Shown piece by piece: positions 47,011-59,400 of a stretch of 64,000 nt of DNA. The stretch is taken from assembly GCA_948567375.1 (NCBI GenBank), contig OX419756.1, positions 19,907,001 to 19,971,000 of the forward strand, read 5' to 3'. Origin of the DNA: Lunularia cruciata. Lineage: Eukaryota; Streptophyta; Marchantiopsida; Lunulariales; Lunulariaceae. A model generated the notes under the pieces. That model was not told where the DNA came from, did no database searches, and saw only the letters and a program-made list of their open reading frames with translations. The position numbers and the translations under genes are program-made. Numbering within the stretch: position 1 is the stretch's first letter; the number at the start of each line of letters is the position of its first letter.

Positions 47011-50000
47011 ATGGATAAAGGGCAGTCAAGGAAGAGAATTGCATCCAGCGAAAATGTGTGTAATTCTGGTGCAGGGAGAACCACGAGACGGGCCATGCAT
47101 CCAAGTAACAAGTATGCTGAGAAGCCACCAGATTTTAACTATCTCGCATCAGTGTACCCTTCTTTCAGTAACTATGTTTCATACACATCCAACAAAAAGC
47201 CAAGAATAGATTGGACAGACTTCAATGCAACAAGGGAGTTAACCCGAGTACTACTGGAGCACGATTTCGGTATCAAATGGTTAGAGCCCTGGCAATCCCC
47301 CTTTCTTAGTTGATTGGGATCAACTCTTTTCAGTTTGTTCGTTTGCTATGTGTTTGACTTCGAGGCAAGAAGTATGGTTATAATGCCAGTGTAACTCAGA
47401 GTACTCCAAGTTCTACCTTCCTCATAGTATAGTATTGCAGTGCAGTCGTGGTCCTCCGCCGTGCATCACAGTGCGTAGGGTTTGAGTTTCTTGTATCTTC
47501 ATTTTTTTCTCTGTAAGTGCGCATCTGCCAACCTATTCTCATCAGGTTTAAGAAGAAATGTTGCTTTAATGTATCCATTGCTTCTTCTAATGTAGACGGT
47601 TGTCTTTAGGTGGGTTCCAGATGGACAGCTGTGTCCAACTGTTCCAAATCGTTTAAACTACATTCATTGGATTGATGACTTGATCTCTGTGTCCCCTGCT
47701 CCTTGGCATTCTGAGAGTCTATCTCAGATCAGGGGTGTAGACATTGGGACAGGAGCTAATTGCATATACCCTCTTCTCGGCGCAGCATTGCATGGCTGGC
47801 ACTTCGTGGGAACAGGTATCATACCTTCGAGCCCTGTTCATACGATGAACTAGCCTTACATAAATCTTTTGAGGTATGGCAACCAGGAAACCAAGATGCG
47901 TGACTCAACCAAGGGTGCCTAGAGTCTGGAAATTCTGAAATATAGGAAAAGCCCATGCAGGCAAAAACTTTCTTGATTTGGATCTCTTAGGTTTGCAAAT
48001 ATGCTTTGCAATGATGGCAGGAACTGCATCTGAGCATGATCTGAACTCTTTGGTGCAGATATCACTCCAGTTGCACTAGATTGGGCGAAGAGGAACGTAG
48101 AGCAAAACCCACAGTATGCTGAACAAATTGAAATAAGGAAAGCAGCTCCCGATTTCAGAGATGGAGTTGAGGCCAAGGTTTGTGCTGAAGAGGACTATGG
48201 TGCTACCTCTGGTTTTGTCACTGCAACTCCAGAGACTGCAAACGACCAAATTCCTGAACTCAAACAATCCACGTCAGGTGAAGAGGAACACCTCGATCCA
48301 ATTCACAGTCCTGGCCTGGGAGGTGCTCCAAACTCCTGTGAAAGGGTGGAGGAAGTTGAGACGCCTACTTCTCAACAGAATATAGAAATAGCCTCCGGTG
48401 TGATAGCTCCTTCAGCTAGATCCGGGGATCCTCATGATGGTTCCCTAGTTCCTCCTGTGCTGTGGGGAGTTGTAAAAGAGGGCGAGAGGTTCGACTTCTG
48501 TATGTGTAACCCTCCATTTTTCGAGAGTATGGAGGATGCTGGACTTAATCCACGTACTGCATGTGGAGGGTCACCACATGAAATGGTGTGTCCCGGTGGA
48601 GAGCTGTCTTTCATAACACAAATTATTGAGGATAGTGTGCGGCTTGGGACTACAATTCAGTAAGTTAGCCCAATCGTTTATTCTACATAGCGTATAGAAA
48701 ACTTTCTTTCCGATCTAGAAAATCATATCCAAGTTGGTTAATCAATCATCTGTCTATCCTCCACTTCAGCTTATGCACCTCATAGCTCATTTCATTCATT
48801 GCCTCTTCAAGTTCTTTGCATAAGGACATTGTGTGCAATCACGATAAGCCTACAGTGCACTGACGTATTCTAGCAGAACTAATTAGGCCAATATGTAGCC
48901 GTGAACATTTCTACCCTCCTCGTTTTTTATGCAGGTTTCTTAAATATGGTAGCATTTTCTTACAACTGTAAGGAGACTGCAGTCAGGTCCAGAGCTTTAA
49001 GAGGACAAGCCTTGATGTATTCTTCAGCCATCGTTGCTGCATTGCGCAGCTGATGACTGCATAATGCATCAAGCTTTTTCCTCCTAAAACTCTGGACCAC
49101 AAAGAGTTGAGATTGACAGTACTGAAAAACTCCCTACCTACGCATGGATTATCCACTCCCTTGATTAAGATCAGTTGTTAACTACGTGTTTCAGTCTTGA
49201 CCAGGTGGTACACAAGCATGGTTGGGAGAAAGGTCAACCTCAAAGCACTAACTAGTCGCTTACGAGCTATTGGTGTTACAACGCTACGGACCACGGAGTT
49301 TGTCCAAGGCCAAACAAGTAGATGGGGAATCGCATGGTCTTTCTCGCCTGTGCCGAAGGCCACCGTTGTACCAGGCCGGGCTTTTGGGAGAAACAAAGTC
49401 TCTTTTATGCTTGAGGTATAGGTTAAATTTACTGAACAAGTAACGTGCAGAGAGTCACACCATCCTTCAAGAAGGTTAATATAAACTAAATCCTTGTTTT
49501 TGATCGGTGGTGAGAAGCTAAACCAACTGTTCTGTTATCTGTGAAGTATTATGAATGATACGTAGCACTGTTGCAGAAAAAAAAAAGTGTCAACCACAGA
49601 GAGTTATCGTCATTTAAGTTTATACTAACTTTTTTCGCTGGTTAATGTGAAGGGTATCAATCGCCAATTCAGTTCAATGGATGTCTTGCAAGAATTTGCT
49701 AAACAGCTACGAGCGTGTGGAGCTACCACTGCGGTGGACATACATTCCTTCTCCTTAAACGTGAGTTTCAGTGCTTGGTTCCCTGACAGAAACGACAGGG
49801 GCCGGACTTGTCTCGGACCCTACGCAAGTTGGAGGGTGATTGAACTACGGGCCTTTTCTTAATAAATGTTGTGGTCTTCATTGCAGGGAACTCTCTCGAA
49901 GGAAACAAGAGGTTCGCAGGACCAGTTCGATGTGCCATGCCCACCCAAAATGGAAGTAGGCGAAAGGAAGGTTGGCCCCGATGGTGCCGTCGATACAAGC

Positions 50001-50779
50001 AAGAGTGGCAGCAGTTTGTTGTCCTTCCAAGCTTCTGTAAGTATTTCCAAGTCAATTTGCGCGGAGAGCGATGAAAGATTTCGCTGAAAGTCAGTTATGG
50101 AACAACATTTGAAATGTTCAGCTTTCTTTGAAGCTGAACATCAAAGATAGGCAGCTATCCCTCTTCCTCCTTCCTTATTAGTCTTGCTTGCATTATCATA
50201 ACTTACAGAAGCCAAAGTTCAAGCTCTAAATGTTCTGTACAGTTCAACGTGAAGTGGACCGTTTTTTATCTCTCTTGGTGTCAAAAGTATTGTTCGGTCG
50301 TCCATCAAAGACGCATCTTGTGCCGACCATGACTATCACAGTGGAAACTATGATAGGGTTCATGGCCCTCGTAGAAACTGAACACTGAACATTGTGCGCT
50401 GCTGATAGGTGTTTCAACAGGTTCCAGGAACTCTACTCATCAAGGCGTCCCTGTTGAAAGGCGAAGGTCCATCAGGTCTGCTTAACGTCTGATTCCTTCG
50501 TTACAGTCCTGCTTACTTTACCCGTTCTATAGGTGATTTACCTGAAGTGCCTGGATATAGCAGATTGTCATAATCAACGCGTCTTACCCATGCAACGTTG
50601 TCAACTAGCACACTTTCGTAGATTTGTTGGAATTTTCTTTTTGGTTTCTTGTCATAATAGGTGGTACTTTGTTCCAAATATTCATGAACTCTTTGTCAAC
50701 TCCAGGCGCGTTTTCCTCATTATTCGAACAAGTTGAACTCAGTTTGAAAAATCATTTCGAAAAGCCGGGCCGTCGGTGA
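47011..50779 (+). CDS. METTL16: METTL16/FIO1-type RNA N6-adenosine methyltransferase
   Basis: Eight exons splice in phase: 47011-47279, 47610-47815, 48059-48659, 49205-49415, 49653-49760, 49887-50036, 50421-50475 and 50706-50779. They give 557 residues. The enzyme methylates adenosine in U6 snRNA and certain hairpins using S-adenosylmethionine; the Arabidopsis homologue is FIO1. Seen are the family N terminus (MHPSNKYAEKPPDFNYLAS), the SAM-binding loop DIGTGANC at residues 134-141, catalytic NPPF at 309-312, GGELSFITQIIEDS, and WYTSMVGRKVNLK followed by FVQGQTSRWGIAWSF. Exons 5-8 form the C-terminal conserved region, ending SSLFEQVELSLKNHFEKP. A Glu/Ser/Pro-rich insertion of about 100 residues precedes NPPF, which lies near residue 184 in the human protein. 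The exon 4 acceptor at 49204 was chosen for phase. A decayed copy of exons 6-8 lies 5 kb downstream. Confidence 0.93.
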
Positions 50780-52728
50780 AAATCTTGTAATATCTCCTTT
50801 TGCTGGACGACATGACGGGACCGTGCGGGCGTATGTAGAAACTCCAAAGCACTGAGTTACTACTGTTGCATGATTGTTGTGTACTACTGTTCGTGTCCCT
50901 TTGCAGTCATGAGATATTTGACTCCAACATATGTACAATGATACGGATGGTTGTACAACTATCTATATTACCATGAAAATTTGAATACAGTGTCTCCTGA
51001 ATGTCCTGTTTGAGCCACCTCTGACCACACCTCGATACCTACAGTAAATGTTATGTTTGGAATACTGACCTTTTTTATCAAAGTTGTGAACTCTCAGCAA
51101 ACTCTTGGTTCCACGGAACTAAAGGCGTCCGGACAACTTCTAGTTGGGGTTTGTGTTGGTCTTGGTATCAGTTTATCTTTTTCGGGAATCTAGAAGGCGG
51201 AAATGCAAATTTTACCTGGGAACAAGAGGAGAGGGCTTTCCTAGGATTTTTGCGAATGAAAGGATGATACGCTGCGATGTGGTCTAGATTTCCCACATCC
51301 TGCGATTCCCACAACACAAGTCCTGTCAAATCCGTCTACTTCAGCGAAGACGTTGCTTGTCGTTCATCGCAGATATGAGTATAAGGGACGGAAAACTGTC
51401 GCAAATTTCTATATACCGAGCTCTGCAAACATATAAAGTTGCAGCGGACGTTTGACAGTCGGAGATTACTGTGCCTCACAAGTCTATCTCACTACCTATT
51501 AAGGTTTAGGGTTTAGGGTGATCTAAACTAAAACACGTTAAGGTGACACTTATGAAGTAATGAACTTTCTTCTAACCTTGGCACAAAGTGAAGCCACCGA
51601 CTAAAAGAGCCACTCTACCATTAGCATGAAGAACCGTAAGACTTATAGACGGGAACTGAAAGTTCTTTGTCTCCAGTATCGGATTAGGTGCAACGAAGAA
51701 CAGTGAGTTAGGGAGGTCTAAAGGAAAGGCCCGCAGTTCTCATCGAAACCAGTAAGCGTCAGAGCGAGGTGAAAGCTTGGGTCGAATGAGTACAAGCAGC
51801 AATTTGGTCGACTTGCACGAAAACCTTGCCCCATCCCTTAAATATCGTGTTCTCTACGCGGTCGCCTTTTTCCCTTTAACTGTTAGAGGCTGCAAAACAT
51901 GCCGTCCATTACAGTAATTGGTGAGCACGACACTAGAACCTCTTTACCGGGCCTGCAAAGCTCGGTCAATCACTCTTTACTCCTTTCACTCTACAAGTGC
52001 CGTTACTCGCTGGTCCAAGCGTATCTTACCCAGAGCAAATAAACACGCAAGTAAACACGAGAAGGATACTTGGCATAAGAATACTATTACAGATGGGTGA
52101 TCCGAGAGCAGTATCAGATTCGAAGTTGGAGATTCTCTGCATGACTCCACTGCGGTATCCGCGTCGTCCCTGACCTATTTGACGCTCAAAGAACGTGAGG
52201 CGAGACTTCCTGAGGACTCAGTCCCTAGTCCCTGGAATCTATGATGAACTAGCCGGAATGTTTCAGGGCGATTGTAGTGAATATCAAAGCGCTTATCGCC
52301 GCTTTCAATCCTATTTGGTGACAATGCATCGCTTTCTTCAAACACATCAGAGGAGTTGTCTCAGCTCAGCAGACAGGATCGAATAGTAGGGCAACTTTCC
52401 TCATCTTTTCGAGAGTGCAATACAAAGATCGCACTGTGGGAAGCCTTACTGGACTCCGATCTCAGCTGTAGGCTGCACAAATAAGTCATCTGGAAGAAAA
52501 TCGTCGGGGACTTAATGAACGTCTGAGGCATTGACACACTGCGATTTGCTGAAACTTTTGGATTCTGTTGGTCGCGAAGCAGGTGATGAGGTGATCATGA
52601 TTTGCATCAATGCTGATGAAGAGGTGAGGAAGCGGCTTGGGCCTTAGTGTTGTCGTTATCGAGCACGTGTTGGAATCGAGATCCAAATTCATTGACTATA
52701 ACTTTCGGGGCGAAGTCTTGGCGAAGTA
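50780..52728. other. Intergenic, start of duplicated segment, with telomere-like motif
   Basis: The left part (to about 51.3 kb) is similar to 55.8-56.4 kb and belongs to the METTL16 3' duplication. At 51503-51518 lies GGTTTAGGGTTTAGGG, the plant telomere repeat and telo-box motif, 1.2 kb before the J-domain gene. Two small open frames (51918-52100, 52195-52386) have no recognised domain. Confidence 0.5.
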
Positions 52729-54468
52729 ATGGAGGACTTTGCCAACATTGTCCTCAAGAATTATGGATTGAAGCCGCAGGGAAAGTCTGCGCCTATGTCA
52801 TCGACGAAGGCTAAGCCTGTCGTTGGTAGTAGCAGAGGAAGTGCCTGTGAGAGTGGCGGAAAAGGAGAAGACATGTTCCCTGCAAGCAACTATGGTGGTC
52901 GTCCTAAAAGTAGTTCTTCCGGGCTTGGCTATGATGATGTTTTTGGTGAGGGATCAGGGCCTGGAAGAGTTTCCGGCTTTGATGACTTGTTTGGTGGCTT
53001 GGGAATCAATGATTTCAAGGACAGGACATTATCTCCATCGAGGTTAAGCCCTCCAGGTGGCAGTGACTTCGCTTCCCCCCAATTGTTGCCAGGATACAAT
53101 TCCCAGCCTGTGAAGTCCGGGTTCTCAGGTGCCGCCAAAACCTCACCTGAACGGGATCCTTTTGGGACGCTCATGGATGATACTTTGCCTTCGGCCTCCA
53201 GCAATTCTAGCTCTTCTGCTCCTTTCACTGATGGTTTTGGCGAATTGCTTCCAGGATTCAGTTCCAAGCCTGTGAAATCCAAATCCTCAGGTAATGCCAA
53301 AGCCTCGCATGAACGGGACCCTTTTGGTCCCCTCATGGATCTTCCTTTGCCTTCGGCCTCCAGAAATTCTAATTCCTTTGTTCCTCTTAATAATGGTTTA
53401 GGTGATTTCCTCCCAGGATTCAGTTCCGAACCTGTGAAGCCCAAGTCTTCAGGTGCTGCCAGAGCCTCACACGAACAGGATCCTTTTGGGCCTCTCATGG
53501 ATCATCCTTTGCCTTCGACCTCCAGCAATTCTCTCTCTTCTGATCCTGTCATTGACCCGCTGGATATATTTAACGTAAACCCTGTTGCTCCAGTTAGAAC
53601 TACGGATGGTCCTCGTGTGTACAACAATACATCAGTCCATAAATCCAACAGCAATGGGACTAGAAAAGAAAGTCCTCCGGATGATTTGCTGTCAGCATTC
53701 AGTTTCAAGTCTGGTGACCTCAAACCCTCCGATAAAACAGATATCTTTGTGCAGCTCGTGGATGATTCTTTGCCTTCGGCCTTCAGCACTCCTGGCTCTT
53801 CCGCTCCTTTCACAGACCCCCTGGATATCTTTAACGTAGCCCCTGTTGCTCCTTCTGCCTTCAGCAATCCTGACCATTCTGCTCGTTTCACTGACCCGAT
53901 GGATATATTTAACGTAGCCCCTGTTGCTCCTTCGACCTTCAGCAATCCTGGTTCTTCTGCTCCTTATATTGATCCCCTAGATATGTTTAACGTAGCCCCT
54001 ATGGCTCCTATTAAAACTACAGATGGTCCTCCTGTAGCCAACAATATGTCAGGAGGATTTGATGCGTATGATATTTTCGCGGGATTTAGTGGACAATCAG
54101 CAGCTGTAACAGCACTCAGAGATCGGGAATTGAATCAGCAACTTGAACAAGCGGAGAAGGAAAGAGCTGCAGATCAGTTGGCGTCTGCAATAAAAAGCTG
54201 GGCAGCTGGGAAGGAAGGGAATTTGCGAGCGTTACTTTCTAGTCTGGAGTCTGTTCTTTGGCCAGAATGTGGATGGAAACCTGTTTCTTTGGCAGATCTC
54301 ATCCTTGCAGACTCTGTGAAAAAGACATACAGGAAAGCAACTCTGTTTGTACATCCAGACAAAGTTCAACAGAAAGGAGCCACAGTAGAGCAGAAGTACA
54401 TTGCAGAGAAGGTATTCGATCTTCTAAAAGAAGCATGGAACAAATTTAGTTCCGAGGAACCATACTGA
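52729..54468 (+). CDS. Auxilin/JAC1-like J-domain protein, intronless
   Basis: One uninterrupted frame encodes 579 residues. An in-frame TAA overlaps the region just before the ATG. The C terminus is an auxilin-type J domain: [20 protein letters not shown], then HPD at 542-544 (the motif that stimulates Hsp70 ATPase) and [19 protein letters not shown] charged helix ([19 protein letters not shown]) precedes it. In the family, auxilins recruit Hsc70 to strip clathrin coats, and the plant relative JAC1 acts in chloroplast movement. The N-terminal 450 residues are disordered, with DDLFGG and three RDPFG/QDPFG motifs resembling DPF adaptor-binding motifs, and with tandem repeats. Plant relatives, as I recall them, have introns in the J domain, so the lack of introns is odd and suggests a retrocopy. 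It could be either a JAC1 or a general auxilin relative. Confidence 0.9.
   Translation: MEDFANIVLKNYGLKPQGKSAPMSSTKAKPVVGSSRGSACESGGKGEDMFPASNYGGRPKSSSSGLGYDDVFGEGSGPGRVSGFDDLFGGLGINDFKDRTLSPSRLSPPGGSDFASPQLLPGYNSQPVKSGFSGAAKTSPERDPFGTLMDDTLPSASSNSSSSAPFTDGFGELLPGFSSKPVKSKSSGNAKASHERDPFGPLMDLPLPSASRNSNSFVPLNNGLGDFLPGFSSEPVKPKSSGAARASHEQDPFGPLMDHPLPSTSSNSLSSDPVIDPLDIFNVNPVAPVRTTDGPRVYNNTSVHKSNSNGTRKESPPDDLLSAFSFKSGDLKPSDKTDIFVQLVDDSLPSAFSTPGSSAPFTDPLDIFNVAPVAPSAFSNPDHSARFTDPMDIFNVAPVAPSTFSNPGSSAPYIDPLDMFNVAPMAPIKTTDGPPVANNMSGGFDAYDIFAGFSGQSAAVTALRDRELNQQLEQAEKERAADQLASAIKSWAAGKEGNLRALLSSLESVLWPECGWKPVSLADLILADSVKKTYRKATLFVHPDKVQQKGATVEQKYIAEKVFDLLKEAWNKFSSEEPY
53083..53568 (+). repeat. Three tandem 162-bp coding repeats in the J-domain gene
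   Basis: Units begin at 53083, 53245 and 53407, each starting with codons for (L/F)LPG(F/Y) and exactly 162 bp (54 codons) long. Each encodes PVK, a DPFG(T/P)LMD motif and a Ser-rich tail. A more degenerate set follows, with (M/L)D(I/M)FNVAPVAP recurring about three times up to 54015. The repeats multiply short adaptor-type motifs. Confidence 0.85.
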
Positions 54469-54641
54469 AGGTGGGGTCTCTTTTTACTGTGACCCTTAAT
54501 TCGTATGTATGTAGTTCTCATTTGCAACATCAAAGTGGCATACTCTCATTGCCGGTAGTCCTTTTGCCCCATTATTAAACAAAGTCAATTGAAGATTATC
54601 TAATCGTCTAGTCATTGCTTGCATTTCAATTAACCATGTAC

Positions 54642-54865
54642 GGTTGTCCTTCTTAGATAACCCAAAATGCTTTATTATCAGGGATCTGATGTCATCTCAT
54701 GGATGACCTAGTTGAAAACTGAGTAATACCACATTATTTGTTTGCAAAGACCTGGTTGTCCTTCTTAGATAACCCAAAATGCTTTATTATCAGGGATCTG
54801 ATGTCATCTCATGGATGACCTAGTTGAAAACTGAGTAATACCACATTATTTGTTTGCAAAGACCT
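54642..54865. repeat. Perfect 112-bp tandem duplication
   Basis: Copy 1 is 54642-54753 and copy 2 is 54754-54865. By eye they are identical over 112 bases, beginning GGTTGTCCTTCTTAGATAAC. Such identity in non-coding DNA implies a recent event or an assembly artefact. It lies about 170 bp downstream of the J-domain gene's stop, possibly in its 3' UTR. Confidence 0.9.
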
Positions 54866-55017
54866 GATTGTGGAATTCATGAAAGCTAGTCCCTTGCAAA
54901 TTAAAGAGTAAAGCCTCTGGAAAGGAAATGCGATATCATATATTCAGACAGAAGAGCTTTTCCAGCTGCAACTTGATTTTTGCATGAGAATTGTTTTAAT
55001 TGCGGTGATCAATGCAG

Positions 55018-56400
55018 GCATTATCTCCATAGGAACGAGGGAATCTCAGACCAATGCAATATTCCATATGCCCAAGAAACGAAGTTGCAGCAAGAATGCT
55101 CAGTGGCTCCATTGACAAAATTGGTGCAAGAAAGATCAGCAGGTGTTTGTTGTCGTCTCAAGCGTCTGTAAGTACATGCAAATATCTCTCTCTGCTGCAG
55201 AAAGGCCTAGACTTTTATAGGATACTTTCTGGATAGACATTGTTTAAGATATGAACGTCAGATAGGCGGATCTTCAAATTAAGTCTCTATTCTAAACCAC
55301 CTCGTTCGATTAGTTTTCAACATGTCTTTTTATTTCAGTCTTTCTTATGTTCTCAAAAGCTCAATCGGTCCGTCATTAAACTCGCAGCAACTTGTACCGG
55401 CCAGGACTTTGGGCCATTGAGAGAAAGTTCTAGTCAGATTCAGGAACGTATTACTGAAACATTCTGGCCTCATCACAGGTGTTAGAACAGGTTCCAGAAA
55501 CTCTCCTCTTTAAGCGCTCCTGGCAAAGGGTGATGGTCCATCAGGTCTGCTTAGCTTACTTAGCAACTCTTCTTCCCTTCCTTGCTTACGGTCTTCCTTG
55601 CTTGACCAGTGTTTGAATGGACTCACCTTTAAGTCCCTCGATGTTCCGATCAACTCGGTATAACTTTTTTAGATGTTTTCTGGTCTCGTCTCATAAGTGG
55701 TTCTTTTGTGGCAAATATTCACACGGACTCTTCAGGAACGTCAGGCACACTATTTGAAGGAGTTGATCTCGACCTGAAGGATCATTTGGGATCGTAAGGC
55801 CGGCGGTGAGAAGATTGTTACCATACGCCTCTTGCAGGAAGCCATCGTAGGCATCACAAGACCGTTCAAAGGTCAAAGCGCTGAATCACCACTCTTGCAC
55901 ACCTTAACACTTGTGTAGTGATATTCCCTTTCCTTCGGTAATAATGAATTTTCCGTCTCCAGCATGCGTTTGATGACACGGACAGTTGTACAGTATTCAT
56001 AATACCATGTAAAATTGAGTGCAATATCCCTTGAATCTCGAGTTTGGATTACCTTTCGTCACATCTCGAATGCGCATGTCACACAGGAATACCAGATAAG
56101 TACTCTGACCATATTTAAACCTGTGCATAGTCCCAAGTAGGCAGTTTGGCCCACGAGAAGTAATGGCCTCCGGACATCTTTTCTCTCAGGGACTTCTTGT
56201 GCTCCTGAGTTTCAACTACCATCGTTAGAAAGGTGGAAAACAAAATTTGTTCAGTAACAAGAGAACGATTTTCTCAACAAACGTCCGGAATTTCCTTCTT
56301 GAATGCGAGGTTAAACACGGTGGCCTATACCACTCTGCTTGGAGGTAACAGAATTGCCTGAGTTCCGGCAAAAAGTCTCTCAAACAATCCCTTCAGAAAG
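55018..56400 (+). pseudogene. Degenerate duplicate of the METTL16 3' end (exons 6-8)
   Basis: Exon 6-like 55018-55167 is exactly 150 bp, as in the functional exon, with the same AG and GTAAGT borders. It reads ALSP, a TAG stop, then ERGN..., ending LLSSQAS (functional: LLSFQAS). Exon 7-like begins at 55491 (GTTCCAGAAACTCTCCTC) with a 1-bp deletion. Exon 8-like near 55760 reads LFEGVDLDLKDH (functional LFEQVELSLKNH). Intron and downstream sequences also match, out to about 51.3 kb of the original, so this is a DNA-level segmental duplication and not a retrocopy. It cannot encode a methyltransferase. Confidence 0.88.
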
Positions 56401-59400
56401 CAAGATGCTTAGCTTTTTAACTGCACTAAGCATAACTCTCGAGCAAATTTCTATTCCAGAACATCATAAACTCCCAAAGTTAAGACAGCCCTAATCAAAC
56501 CTACGGTACAGCATTGTGTCTCACCGGCCTCTTGGTGAAGTGCTGCTATTACTACTGTTTAGAAAGAAATGTTTTACGGGACTGGTTTTACGTCCAGCAC
56601 TAAGGAAGTTTTACAGTTCCATCCAACCTGGGAAACGTAGGAAGTACCCACCTCTGGGGAACGAGCCATTCTGTTTTAACCTGCACTAGACCAGAAATGT
56701 AAAGCACTGTATGCTGGATACTGAGGTTGTCTGTTCAGGTATCTAATAAGATCCAAGAAAGTACGCTCCAGAGGTACTAACACCGTGAAACCTGGAAAGA
56801 ACGAAACAAGATACGTTCCTGCACTCCTCTCCTCAATACCTGTAAAGAGCGAGGGAAGCTATGGTCAAATAAGTGCAGATGGTGCAACGTGGTCAATTCG
56901 ACTGACTTCATGCAAGCAAACTTTATCGCGTCTCTTGAACTACGTAGTGCGTTTCAGACGCTGCACTACTTTACTGTAAGTGAGCGCCACAGCTGATCTT
57001 ATTCTCGGTCATGGAAAGGCAGCTCCTGAGTTCACAGACAACCAAATCTAGCCACATGGACATGAGAAGAATCACATACACCCAACATCCAAAGGCCTCC
57101 TCTCTACATAAACTCATCTTGGTAAATATGCACCACGCTTTGTCCCCACCCACAATGGTTATCATTTTGTCCCGACTTGCTCCGAGAGCCACCAATCTAT
57201 GTCCCTTTGCCCCATTTGAGAACAAATTTTCCTCTGTCATCCGCAAAGTTTTCATTTGTGAGAACTTTTGGGACCGAGAATGGGCCTGCTTGAGACGTGC
57301 ATGAGCACGACTCCAATGAGAATAGCAAGATGGCAACTCGCAGCATCTTCTATCCAACTCCATCCTCCCGCTTCAGGCAAAGTTGTTTTAAGCAAAAACC
57401 TGCACCCACCAAAATTAGGTTTAGGTTTGTGCTTTACAAGTTCAACTGCAAATGTTCTCCCTTTACTCCTGAAATTTCTATGGTATTGGTGCTGTGAACC
57501 GGTTTGGGATCTGATCTCTGATCCACGATGACTGATTTCTGTGTGCGGAGAATCTGAAGGACCTTATTTGATGAGTAGATGTTGGTTGGAGTATTAATTT
57601 GCCTTTCATACACTTATGGTCAGCACACTTAACTTACAAGAATTGTCAACTCCCTTCATAAAGGAAATGATGTGACTAAATCTGGACAACGAAAGTTCTG
57701 TACATGTTTTCCGAAGTAGAAATGAAAGAAGTACAATGTATTATTCTTTAGATCTTTTTCATTGTTAGTATAGTGGTGATATAATTTGAATGTCTATTTT
57801 CTGGGATGTTCAAAAAGCATAGCCTAGCAGTTACGTACCCATCTTTTAATCATCAACTTCATATTTGGTATGTTCTGTGTTAACCATACACAATTTTGTT
57901 CGTGTGAACAATGAAGAAAAACAGCCGTTTTGATCATCTAGATGGTGGGAATTCTAAGTATTTAACTTACCTCGTCATATGTAGAGAAACTACTTCGGAC
58001 ATCAAGAATATATATACTACCACTATGCAGATAATTACTCGTTATGTAATTATTCCATATTATGACTTATGATCCAGAATAGGCATATCTATAAATTAGT
58101 AATAATGACCGAACGTATACAAAACAACCCCCGGGTAAATTCCCGTGGTGAAAAGAGAGAACATCCCTGGAACCGGGCTGGCCGGCCGGAAGTTCAAGAC
58201 GTGAACTCGAGAGGGAAAAGTCGACAACGGCGAATGCGAGATGACACCATCGACAGTACAGTAGACCAGCACCGAAGATGTACTGTCTCGGTCCATCAAC
58301 GGCAAGCATGTGATACTGTACAACGGATATGGGAAAGAACTGGTGCTGTTCAGTGTGTCGCGACCATGATGCCTCGACCGCGGGTACGCATGTCGCAAAC
58401 ATGATGTGATGCCAACGGAGTCATTTGCTGTGGAGTTTCAGAGCTCGTTATGAGTTTGTCGGCACCCTTTCCGGAAATATGTGACAAATTGTGTCTCATC
58501 TGCTGCTCTTTCGGAGCATGAATTGGAAATCCATTCGAGTGCTCCAAGAATTGGGGCTCAATTAGGTCATCGAGTCCAAAGTTTGGTGGGCATAATAGAG
58601 AGGAGGAGCTCCTTGCTTTGCACGATAATCGTACTCTGTCGTTGGCGTCCTCGGTGTTGGGTTTTGTCCAGTTTGGATTCAAAGGGTCCACAATCTTTCA
58701 CTCGCTGTTGTAATTCTTTCGACGCTTGAATGAGTCTGCAGGCTGGCAGAATTCTCGACAGCCTCTGATCGGGCGTGTGCACTGGAGTAGATCGGGTAGA
58801 GTTTATGTAGTGCCCCACGTCAGTGAAGGATAGCAAGAGTACCAACATCCGATTCGCATCTTTTCGATGCAACTTTATTCATCAGCGGGTATTATTAATA
58901 ATATGATAGTTTGTCCCTCAATGGTTTTCAGAGTAATCACCTTGGGCAAACATTGAGTTCCAATTTTACGAAATAGGCAATCACGTTGGACTCCCTTCTC
59001 ATGGGAAGACGTCAATTTAATATACCGTCGTCTTTCTGGCATAAAATGGGAAAAACGAACAAGACTTAGCAGTTTTGTTAAAACCTTTAGAACCATGCTC
59101 GACTTTTGGCTGTGTTTTTCAGTCGTGCAGAAACCGCAGTACTGCTGGACGAGACAGAGGAGGGGGTTGATTAGTTAAAACAGATCATCTCGCCTGCTTA
59201 GAGGTGAAGCACTGTAAGCACCATGGAACACTGAAAAGAAACACTGTGGGCTCGTAAAGAAAATCAATTTGAGTGATACGTGAATCTGGTTTGTAAGCTG
59301 GTGGCCGCGATCTTCATAAACGTAGTAACTCGTATCAGGTCATGTAGAATTCCTGTGGTTATTTCACCACGTCTGGGTCATTATCTTTTTAAAGATGCCT

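Noticed and set aside
50421-50491. METTL16 ending in exon 7 at the in-frame TGA (…GEGPSGLLNV)
   Set aside because: Splicing at TCAG|GTCTGC to the acceptor at 50705 gives a family-like C terminus (SSLFEQVELSLKNHF), and the same exon is recognisable in the duplicate copy.
53498-53945. Long minus-strand open frames antisense to the J-domain gene (also 52929-53498)
   Set aside because: They mirror the repetitive plus-strand codons and encode only low-complexity repeats; they are shadows of the real gene.
58067-58404. Block open in several frames on both strands (about 111 codons each way)
   Set aside because: The overlapping frames have no recognisable domain. The block is locally poor in stop codons by composition.
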